Source: Pandoraea capi
Lineage (GTDB): Bacteria > Pseudomonadota > Gammaproteobacteria > Burkholderiales > Burkholderiaceae
Direction of reading: 5' to 3'
Length of the DNA stretch: 64,000 nucleotides
Assembly: GCF_902459735.1 (NCBI RefSeq)
Contig: NZ_CABPRV010000003.1
Location: 62,001 to 126,000 of the forward strand
This document shows, piece after piece, positions 48,858 to 57,200 of this stretch. Every line of letters starts with the position of its first letter. The first letter of the stretch is position 1. Under the pieces are notes generated by a model. That model had not been told where the DNA came from, searched no databases, and saw only the letters and a program-made list of their open reading frames with translations. Made by a program: the position numbers and the translations under genes.

Positions 48858-50057
48858 ATGTCCCGACAAATCCCCCCGCTACGTCATCCGCGCCTTGCCA
48901 CCCGTCTCGTCAAGGGCGGCACCGATACTGCCGTCGTCGGCGGGCGCGCCGTCAATCCGCCCGTTGTGCGCGCGTCCACGGTGTTGTTCGACACGATGGA
49001 CGACATGAACGACGCTCGCCGCCGTCGCGGCACCGAGCGCATGTTCACCTATGGCGCGCGTGGCAACCCCACGGGATTTGCACTGGAAGACGTGGTCGCC
49101 GGGCTCGAGGGCGGGTATCGCACGCGTCTGTTCCCGACGGGGCTCGCGGCGATCTCGATGGTGTTCCTGGCTTACGTGCGTCCCGGCGACCACGTGTTGA
49201 TTGCCGATTGCGTGTATCAGCCGCTGCGTCATTTCGTCGAGACGTTCCTGAAGCCGTGGGGCGTGCACGTCACGTTCTTCCGTGCGGACGGCAGCGACGC
49301 AGCGGAGCATATGACAGCGCGCACCAAGTTGATCTACATCGAAGCGCCGGGATCGCTGGTCTATGAGATGTGCGACATTCCTGCGCTGGCCGATCTGGCG
49401 CATCGTCACGGTGCGTTGCTCGTGGCTGACAACACCTGGGGATCGGGTGTGCAATGCCGTCCGTTGATGCTGGGGGCCGACATCTCCGTGATGGCCGCGA
49501 CGAAGTATCTCAGCGGTCACTCCGACGTGATGATGGGCACCGTCACCACGACGCAGGACGTCTGGCAAACGCTTTCGACGATGGCCGATGCGCAAGGCGT
49601 TGCGGTGAGTCCTGATGACGCGTATCTGGTGTTGCGCGGCACGCGCACGCTGGGGGCGCGCTTGCAGATGCACGAGCGTCATGCACTGGAAGTCGTGCAT
49701 TGGCTGAATGGGTTGCCGGATGTGGCACGCGTGTTCTGCCTCGCGTTGCCGACGGACCCGGGGCACGAGCTGTGGCGACGCGATTGTCTCGGCACAAATG
49801 GACTGGTGTCGTTCGAGTTCGCGAATGCGACACCCCAGCAAGCGGACCAATTCGTCGACTCACTGACGTTGTTCGGCATCGGGGCGTCGTGGGGCGGCTT
49901 CGAGAGTCTGGCGACGGTGTCGAACGTTGTCGGCACGCGCACGTGCGAAGACTGGTCGAACGCCGGTCCGATCGTGCGTCTGCATATCGGGCTGGAAGAT
50001 CCGCAAGATCTGATCGACGATCTTGCGGCGGCGTTCGAGAAAGTGTTCGGCGGCTGA
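48858..50057 (+). CDS. metC: cystathionine beta-lyase-like PLP enzyme (MetC type)
   Basis: A 399-residue Cys/Met-metabolism PLP enzyme. PPVVRASTVLFDTMDDM and FTYGARGNPTGFALEDVV open the protein; LFPTGLAAISMV, ADNTWGSG and the PLP-lysine motif ATKYLSGHSD (Lys216) follow. It resembles MetC-type cystathionine beta-lyases, which also split cystine and cysteine to pyruvate, ammonia and sulfide. Placed in the ABC/dioxygenase/rhodanese cluster, a cysteine-desulfhydrase-like catabolic role is as likely as methionine synthesis. Confidence 0.88.
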   Translation: MSRQIPPLRHPRLATRLVKGGTDTAVVGGRAVNPPVVRASTVLFDTMDDMNDARRRRGTERMFTYGARGNPTGFALEDVVAGLEGGYRTRLFPTGLAAISMVFLAYVRPGDHVLIADCVYQPLRHFVETFLKPWGVHVTFFRADGSDAAEHMTARTKLIYIEAPGSLVYEMCDIPALADLAHRHGALLVADNTWGSGVQCRPLMLGADISVMAATKYLSGHSDVMMGTVTTTQDVWQTLSTMADAQGVAVSPDDAYLVLRGTRTLGARLQMHERHALEVVHWLNGLPDVARVFCLALPTDPGHELWRRDCLGTNGLVSFEFANATPQQADQFVDSLTLFGIGASWGGFESLATVSNVVGTRTCEDWSNAGPIVRLHIGLEDPQDLIDDLAAAFEKVFGG

Positions 50058-50169
50058 TTGCCGGACGATGGCCTGACGCGGCGAGGACGTTGGATACGGT
50101 GGCGTATCCAACGCTGTCGCGACGTTCGTCGGGTGACGACGTCAGACCGGGCCGGATTGCGGTTCGCCG

Positions 50170-51393
50170 TTATTTGGCCGGTTCGGCCTTCGGGCGAAGG
50201 CCGTCGAGCGTAGAGAGAATCCGGTGTGCGGCACGGATGCGCTCGTCCATCGCATAGTTCTTGTTGGCGAGGATCACGATCCCCATCTGCTTCGACGGCA
50301 CGAACGCCACATAAGTCCCGAAGCCGTTCGTCGAACCGGTCTTGTTCACCCAGGCGACCGGTGACGGCGCCATGGGCGGTGCGAGTTCGCGCACCGATGT
50401 CGGCTCGTACGCCATGCGCGACGAATTGCCGTCGAGCAGCGTGTCGACACTGGCCGGGTACGGGTACTGTTCCCAGATGACGTCTTGCGTCATCGGCGCA
50501 TCGAAGAAATAGCTGGTGCGTGTGGCGTACAGCGCGTGACGCAGACGGCGGTCATGCACGGCTTCACCGAGGTTGGCCTGCACGAAGCGCAGCAGATCGC
50601 TCGCGGTCGTTTTCACGCCGTACGCCTCTTGTTCGAAGACGCCCGGATTCACGCGCACGGGCTTCCCATCCTTATATCCCCAGGCGTAATTCGCTTGCTG
50701 ATCCTCCGGCACGCGCAGGAAGGTGTGCGTGAGATTGAGCGGTCGCAGGACATGCTCGGACATGAGCGATGCAAAGTCGCCATGCATCGCACGAGCGGTG
50801 ATCCATCCGAGCGCACCGATGCTGACGTTGGAGTAGGTGCGCACGGTGCCCGTCGGCTTGGCGGGTTTCCATGCCTTGAGGTATTGCGTGATGGCTTCGG
50901 TATCGGTGACGTTGTCCGGCACTTGCAACGGCATGCCGCCCGTGGTGTGGGTGGCGAGGTTGAGTAGTTTGACGTCGCCGAACGGGGTGCCCGCGAACTC
51001 GGGGGCACGACGACTGACCTTGTCAGTTAAGGAGAGTGCGCCAGCGGCTTGCGCGTAGGTGGCGAGCGTCGCGGTAAAGGTTTTGCTCACAGAGCCGATT
51101 TCGAAGAGCGTGTCGTGAGTGACCGGCTTGTTGGCGGCTTTGTCGGCAACACCGTAATCGAAGACATAGGACTGTCCGTCGACGACGACACCGACGGCCA
51201 TGCCCGGAATGTCCTGCCGCGCCATGAGCGGCGTGATGGTTGCATCGACGAGCGATTTGATCTGTTCCTGACGGGGATTCGTCTGAACTTGCGCGCCGGA
51301 CTCGGCGGCATAACTGCGCGCACTGAAAGCCATCCAGCTAATAGCGGCGGTGGCGGCGAGTGCCGCGAAGAGTGTGAGGTAGGGTTTGGTCAT
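50170..51393 (-). CDS. ampC: class C (AmpC-type) beta-lactamase
   Basis: A 407-residue serine hydrolase with a signal peptide cleaved near SYAAES. All three class C motifs are in place: Ser101-Val-Ser-Lys104, Tyr187-Ser-Asn189 and Lys351-Thr-Gly353. LLNLATHTTGGMPLQVP is also AmpC-like. True AmpC enzymes hydrolyse cephalosporins; a related DD-peptidase or esterase role is less likely given the full motif set. The tail (GLRPKAEPAK) is slightly longer than usual. No ampR gene is adjacent, so induction by the classical AmpR route is not supported here. Confidence 0.92.
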   Translation of the reverse strand: MTKPYLTLFAALAATAAISWMAFSARSYAAESGAQVQTNPRQEQIKSLVDATITPLMARQDIPGMAVGVVVDGQSYVFDYGVADKAANKPVTHDTLFEIGSVSKTFTATLATYAQAAGALSLTDKVSRRAPEFAGTPFGDVKLLNLATHTTGGMPLQVPDNVTDTEAITQYLKAWKPAKPTGTVRTYSNVSIGALGWITARAMHGDFASLMSEHVLRPLNLTHTFLRVPEDQQANYAWGYKDGKPVRVNPGVFEQEAYGVKTTASDLLRFVQANLGEAVHDRRLRHALYATRTSYFFDAPMTQDVIWEQYPYPASVDTLLDGNSSRMAYEPTSVRELAPPMAPSPVAWVNKTGSTNGFGTYVAFVPSKQMGIVILANKNYAMDERIRAAHRILSTLDGLRPKAEPAK

Positions 51394-51672
51394 CGACGCT
51401 CGTCTCCGTATGAGGGCTCACGGGGACGTACATTCTGCATCGCCGTGAGCTATGGACGAAGCGTAAACCCAAAGGGGAGTGGGTTTAGGGTGATTGCATG
51501 TAACTGTTGTAACGGTTGCAACTCAGATGGAATCAATCAAATGAAGCGCGCAATTGACATCGCGTGAAGCTTCCTGATCGGGACACCCAATGAAACGATG
51601 TAAATTGCGCGATTTCATCCGCGAAGCTCGTTGAAGCGGGGTTTCATCTCGGCGCTTGAGGAGAGCCGGGTA

Positions 51673-52098
51673 TCAGCCGTGCACGACACCCGAAGTATCC
51701 CTCTTTGACTTACCGAAAACCGCATTTCGCTCATAGATCAATGATGCAATACCCGCGACCGAAACCACGGTGCTCAAAATCGGCATGATGGACAGTTGCG
51801 CAAGCATCGCTAGCACATTGACGATCACAGCCACCCCAAGGACGATCAACGCTATCCGCCAAACGACTTTCGTACACCGCTCTAGGCTCATGGCCATGAC
51901 TGAGAATCCGAGCGTTATCAGAAATACGTTCGCGATGGTGCTCGCCAAAATCGATATTCTTTGGAGCAATGGTGCGCCGTTCAAAGAATAGTCGGTTCCG
52001 ATCAACGCCAGTACAAGAACAAATGCGTTGAATACAGCAAAATAACAAAACGCAACTTGGGCAATCAGAAAATTGTCTTTTAGGGATTTCTTTTCCAT
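51673..52098 (-). CDS. small four-helix membrane protein, candidate CDI immunity protein
   Basis: A 141-residue protein with four predicted helices, for example AQVAFCYFAVFNAFVLVLAL and KVVWRIALIVLGVAVIVNVL. ATG 52098 is used; a TTG one codon earlier is possible. It is a diverged paralogue of the upstream 163-residue protein: WRIAL and the final helix (VSVAGIASLIYERN against LSVGGVISVVRGRK) align. The gap to that gene is only 20 bases. No named family is recognised. Its position beyond a CdiA gene and exoprotein fragments suggests immunity, by inference. Confidence 0.65.
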   Translation of the reverse strand: MEKKSLKDNFLIAQVAFCYFAVFNAFVLVLALIGTDYSLNGAPLLQRISILASTIANVFLITLGFSVMAMSLERCTKVVWRIALIVLGVAVIVNVLAMLAQLSIMPILSTVVSVAGIASLIYERNAVFGKSKRDTSGVVHG

Positions 52099-52118
52099 CA
52101 AACATTCACTCTCATCAA

Positions 52119-52610
52119 TCAGACTTCGGGCTTCACCGCGGCAGTATTCCGGCCCTGCATCGACTTCCGCCCACGAACAACCGAAATTACTCCTCCCACC
52201 GAGAGGATGACCAGCAGCATCGAAAGTGGCCCGGGTTTGATGATCATCAACTGCGCGTTATAGATCAGATTTAGCAAGAAGACGCCTAGCGCTATTCTCC
52301 ATGCCAGCATGGAGCAACTTGAGAGACGCCTTGCCAAAGCGTAATAGAAGACGAACGAAAATATTTTAAAAATCAAGGCAACGATGAGGACGATCGCTTG
52401 CCGCTTAAAGGAGAGGACTGAGTCCGGAGAGTTTGGACTGGCGCCTGCCAACAAGATGAGCGCGTCCAAAATACTCAACATCGCTAGTAAGTAGCACGCA
52501 ACCTCTGCAAACGCGAAACTGTCGTCGCCCGCGAAATTATCAAGATTCTTTTCAAGCCTCACCTCTCTGCGAAATGTCCGTGAGGGAGTTTTTTGCGATT
52601 CATGTGCCAC
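52119..52610 (-). CDS. small four-helix membrane protein, paralogue of the next gene
   Basis: A 163-residue protein with a charged 30-residue cytoplasmic start, then four helices (VACYLLAMLSILDALILLAG, AIVLIVALIFKIFSFVFYY and others) and a basic tail. GTG 52610 has AGG upstream. It aligns with the following 141-residue protein across the helices, so the pair arose by duplication. AT-rich composition matches the accessory region. Candidate immunity protein for a membrane-targeting CDI toxin, by position only. Confidence 0.65.
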   Translation of the reverse strand: MAHESQKTPSRTFRREVRLEKNLDNFAGDDSFAFAEVACYLLAMLSILDALILLAGASPNSPDSVLSFKRQAIVLIVALIFKIFSFVFYYALARRLSSCSMLAWRIALGVFLLNLIYNAQLMIIKPGPLSMLLVILSVGGVISVVRGRKSMQGRNTAAVKPEV

Positions 52611-52879
52611 AACCTAAAATTTCGCATTAGGGTTGGAAATATCGCTATCAGACAGATAACGGTTGCTCCGATGGTCGGAGCAAAAATATACAGAAGCCAT
52701 TTATTCACTTTTATATCGAAAGACTAATTATCTTTCCAACATGAAGCACATCAAGATTGTGGATTACGACTCCCGGCGCTGTCGGTAGTAAATAACCAAG
52801 TCCTTCAGGATATCTTTGCCTCCCTACTCGAGCGAATAACGACGGCCCTCCTCGACTCCGACCGCGTACCTCCACCCAC

Positions 52880-53206
52880 GCGTGCCACGACACTCCTCGC
52901 ATCGACACCTACACCGACGATGTTTGTATCCTCACCGCTGACAATCGCGGCGGTGTTGCTCGCATTGATATGCGTGTTGTTCTGGAAGGCCGAGTCCGTA
53001 TTCGCATCGCCGTTCGCCTTCGACATGGATGTCGAGACGCCGAACCCGCCGGTCCCGTATGACACGCCGAAGCCGAGGCTCTTAGACTGGTTGTCGCTGC
53101 GCATCGACTCGGTGTCGGTGCTGTTGTGCAAGTTGACCTGATGGGTCGCCTGAAGGAGGACGTCCCGGGCATCGACGTTCGAACCGGTGATAATGACGTC
53201 GCCGTT
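52880..53206 (-). pseudogene. displaced fragment of the CdiA/FhaB repeat region
   Basis: About 325 bases closely match 56272-56596 inside the large exoprotein gene. Both encode VDARDVLLQATHQVNL, then LGFGVSYGT, GFGVS and NNTHINASN, in the same order with a few substitutions. The frame (52805-53275) has unrelated ends on both sides. It has no start signal and cannot be a working exoprotein, so it is a relic of recombination with another cdiA-like copy. Confidence 0.85.
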
Positions 53207-53228
53207 GAAATCGCCTTCTCGCGCGGTA

Positions 53229-53507
53229 CTAGTTCCCATCGGAGTGAAGCCAAGGTCCCAGTGTCTTTGGATCATCGCTCAGCATCCCTGCATTTCTTAG
53301 CGGCTTTGGTAAGTACTTCACAAAAACACAGAAAAAAACGACGGCAAATGGAAGAAAAATCAGCGTCATGGCCACTCGTTCTTCGAGGCCGAAAGCAACG
53401 CGACAAATTCCTGCGATCAGGAAAGACCAGAATCCGGCACCAAACGCCGATGCAAGACACACGACGAACCATATCTGAATAGTTGAGTAAGCCCTTCTCC
53501 AGTTCAT
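53229..53507 (-). CDS. two-helix membrane protein, candidate immunity gene of the orphan module
   Basis: A 92-residue protein with helices in IQIWFVVCLASAFGAGFWSF and MTLIFLPFAVVFFCVFVKYL, then a polar tail. ATG 53507 has GGAG at good spacing, a better ribosome site than most in this region. It directly follows the orphan C-terminal module, the position of an immunity gene. Its 3' end runs 47 bases into the frame that carries the displaced exoprotein fragment, up to about the fragment's edge, which hints that its tail was joined by recombination. Confidence 0.65.
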   Translation of the reverse strand: MNWRRAYSTIQIWFVVCLASAFGAGFWSFLIAGICRVAFGLEERVAMTLIFLPFAVVFFCVFVKYLPKPLRNAGMLSDDPKTLGPWLHSDGN

Positions 53508-53598
53508 CTACTTTCTCCTACACGACGAGCATCTTCGATAACAGTAGGCTCCTTCGATCCAACACTCCGTCATGCGACGGTACTGAAAACGTTGCGCC

Positions 53599-53945
53599 TT
53601 AATCGTAGATACCCTCCGGATTACTCGCACCATCCACCACCATCCCAGTCGTCACACTTTCGCCTCGTTGGCTATTGTTGGCTGCACGTAGAGCATCGCT
53701 TATCTGCTGCTCTGTATATTTCCCTCCACTGATTGACGCGATCTTTTTGCAAATGCTTGCATCATCCGGATGCAACTGCCGATTAAGCCGATCCGTGTTA
53801 AATCCTGTGAGCGCACTCGATCTACCGCCGACTACCGCACCAACTGCAGTACCGAAGCCCGTTGCGACGATCTGACCGAGGGCTTCGCCCAAGTCGGCGT
53901 TTCCTGTGGAGCGCTTATTCCGGATGTCTTCGTTCACTCAGTCGA
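53599..53945 (-). pseudogene. orphan CdiA C-terminal module (pre-toxin region plus short tip)
   Basis: Matches the region before the toxin tip of the main cdiA: GNADLGEALGQIVATG and TGFNTDRLNRQLHPDD align with 55186-55345. After NRQLHPDD the sequence diverges completely into ICKKIASISGGKYTEQQI and RGESVTTGMVVDG. It ends with TAA at 53599, but the same frame continues GATFSVPSHDGVLDRRSLL to a TAG seven bases before the next gene's ribosome site. Upstream, the homology reads through a TGA (GRALD then stop), so it lacks its own start. This is the form of an orphan cdiA-CT. Confidence 0.75.
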
Positions 53946-54007
53946 GTGCGCGCCCGTGCTCCAGCATCAAGCCCAAACCTAGCGGTGTTCCGGTAATACT
54001 TTGTTGG

Positions 54008-54238
54008 CTACCTTGTTTTTCCGATTATCAAAAAAATCATAATTACGAAAAAGGAAAGGGATCCTTTAATTAAGGCACTTTTTACATTAATCATCGTTAT
54101 CAAGATTCCGATGTTTATCTCTCTAAGGCAGTCGTCGTAAAATGCACAAGAAATTAATATGCCAAATATCCATACTAGGAAAAAGCATAGAACGCAAATT
54201 GTCCATGTGAAAACGGAAAAAATAATCCATCGCTTCAC
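54008..54238 (-). CDS. cdiI: 76-residue membrane protein overlapping cdiA, candidate CdiI immunity protein
   Basis: A very hydrophobic 76-residue protein with two helices (FTWTICVLCFFLVWIFGILI and SLSFFVIMIFLII). The GTG start overlaps the cdiA stop as GTGA, so translation is coupled. The gene is strongly AT-rich. Immediate downstream position and coupling are the defining context for CdiI immunity genes. A membrane-embedded immunity protein implies that the CdiA tip acts at the inner membrane. Homology to a named CdiI was not tested. Confidence 0.7.
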   Translation of the reverse strand: MKRWIIFSVFTWTICVLCFFLVWIFGILISCAFYDDCLREINIGILITMINVKSALIKGSLSFFVIMIFLIIGKTR

Positions 54239-57200
54239 TTATTTTTTCCGTTAGATGTGTTGAGGTGCGGAATTTTCTTTGTGACGGTGTCAGCTATTTC
54301 CTGTCCAGAACTTCCAGAAACGCTTCCAAGTGCTGCGGGTAGTGAATTCTCTCTGAATAGGTTCCATCCGGAATTGCTCCATTTTCCAGTCGCAGTCCAG
54401 CCTGAAGAATTTATATCAGGTTTCAAAATACTCGACATCCCTTTTTGTGCGAATTTTCCTAATCCGAACCCAGCGACTGATAGCGCGCCATTTCGTAGCG
54501 CAGATGCGGCTATATTGTCGTTCGTACCCTGCACATAGTTCTTAACTCCGGCACTGACTCCCCCAAGAACGGCGTTAGTCCCTATGTTCCAGAGCAAGCC
54601 ATGACCAGTTCCTAGCGCCGCCGCACCGAATGCCGCAGCTACGTCAAATGGATTAATTTCTCCGTTTTGAAGGTATTGCGCAGTAGCGTTGACCGTCGCT
54701 GAAATGGTTCCAGTCGCCACGGGGCCCGTCAGAGCGCCTGAACCCATTACACCTCCGGAACTGAAGATTGGGGTACCCGGTATGGCTGCTGCCGCACCGC
54801 CCGTAGCGATCGTTGCGGCCGTCCCAGCTGCGATCAGCGTTGCGTTTGCTAGGTTGTTTCGAATCGCCGTCTCTCTATCTACAGCGCTTGATATTGCGGA
54901 GGCACTTGGTGTGTTCATTCCATTTCCGTTTACGTAGAACTCGGCGTACATCTGGGGATTCGCTTTTTGGCCGGGCGTCGCGACAAACATGTAGCTCATG
55001 CCGCTGTCTCCAGAGGCGGGCAACATCCCACGAGCCTGACTCAGAAACGTGCTCGCGGATTGGTCCCATGCTCCCTCGGAGCCGCTCTGTACTTGTCGGT
55101 TCGCTTGGTCGGTCAACCGAGATAGGGCTTGCTCATCAGTGATGCCGAGCTGTTTTGCATACCGCGAGGCATTGTTCTTGATCCACTGGTTCTCATCCGG
55201 ATGCAACTGCCGATTAAACCGATCCGTATTGAACCCGGTGAACGCGCCCGAACTACCACCGGCTACCGCACCGACGGCAGTACCTAAGCCCGTTGCGACG
55301 ATCTGTCCGAGGGCTTCGTCCATGTCGGCGTTTCCGGTGGGGCGCTTCTTGCGGATGTCGTCACTGACGTCGTCGAGGACCCGGCCAAGCTTGGATGTCA
55401 GGCCGGCACCCAATGCGCCTCCTAAGGCGTTTCCACCCCCGAGTCCCGCAACGAGCGCGCCGCCTGCCGCATGCATCGTCGCGCGATAGTCGCCGCCTTC
55501 AGACCATTGTTTCGCTTCTTCCAAGTACTGCGCTTTCAGTGCGGGATCATCGGTTTTCTCGGCCAGCTTCTTCGCCTCGTCCGCCTTCTTGTTCGCGTAC
55601 GTGCCGATGTCGCGTGCGACGGCTTCACCCGCCGCCGTCGCCGCTTGCATCAAGCGTGATTGATCGCTAAGAAGATTCTGCAAATCTGGCGTCCGTGTGA
55701 CCGTTCCGTTCAGGTCTTCAGTATCTCTGTTGAGATTTACCAAATCCTGCGTCTGGTTCGCTGTGTCGGTGATGACAATCGTCCCTTCGCTCACGCCGGT
55801 GCGTGTCGTCGCGCGCTCGCTGCCGCTCTCCATTTGCGGCAACATCGGAGAAATCCCACCCTTGTTCTTGCCCGACGTCTTGCCAGTGGTACGTTCGTTA
55901 GCGCCCCCGTTGCCGACGGTGAACCCGCCGCCGAAGCCGAAACTGTTGGCGCTGTAGTCGGAGTGGTTTTCGATGTCGCTGAACGTCAGCGTGCCCGTCG
56001 TCAGGTGGTTCTGCGAGGCGTCCGCCGTACTCGCGATGTATGCGCCCTTCAGATCCGTATTCCCGGCGACGGCGACGTCGAAGCCGCCCTCGCCCGCCTG
56101 CAATCCCGATTGCTCCACCACGCCTGCGTAATTTCCACTCGCATTGCCGCGTGCATAGCTGGCGCTTCCAGAAGCCCCAGCCATGCTGAGGTTCACGCCG
56201 CCGCCCATGGTTTGCTGATGCGCGGATCCTTCGGTCGTGTCCTGCACGCTCGCCACATTGAGGTCTCCACCCACGCGCGCCACGACAGTCTTCGCATCGA
56301 CAACCGCACCGACGATGTTCGTATCCCCACCGCTAACAATCACTGCGGCGTTGCTCGCGTTGATGTGCGTGTTGTTCTGGAATGTCGAGTCCGTATTGGC
56401 GTCGCCGTTCGCCTTCGACATGGATGCCGAAACGCCGAACCCGCTGGTCCCGTATGACACGCCGAAGCCGAGATTCTTCGATTGGTTATCGCTACGCGTC
56501 GACTCGGTGTCGGTGCTGTTGCGCAAGTTGACTTGATGGGTCGCCTGAAGGAGAACGTCACGGGCGTCGACATCCGAACCGGTGACGTTGACGTCGCCCT
56601 TGCCCGAGGCGGCATCGCCCGTGGCGATTAGCGCGACGGCGCCACCCGCTCTGATGTGGCTGGCATCGTTTTGCGTCATATCCATCGACGACGTCGATTT
56701 GCTGCTCGATGACCCCCAGCTCAACTCGATCTTGCCTTCAGGAACTTTGCCTTTCTTCAGCGCATCGACTGCCGCCTTGCCTTCGCCATACGCGCTGTAT
56801 GCGCCACTCCCCGCTGCGTAACCGCGCAGCGCCGACACCCGTGCGTCGCCACCGTTGTCTACCGCTGCGCGGGTCTGATTCGCGACGTTCTGCACGGCGT
56901 CGATGACCGGCGACTTGATCGCCAGCGTGAAGCCGGAGCGCTTCATCTCGTGCGTCTCGTCCTGCTGCTGACGATTGACGGACGATTCCACGGTTACGTT
57001 CTGGCCAATCCCCGTGACGTCACCGTTCGCGACGATATCGCTGCCGCGAATCAGCAACTCGTTGCCGGCAATCATGCTGACGTTGCCATCGAGCGCACCC
57101 ACGAGACTCCTGGTTTGCGTCACGCGGCTCTCGTTCGTCCGGTCGCGCTGTTCGCTCGCGCCGTAAGAGATGCCCACCCCGCCGGAGGTACCGAATCCCG

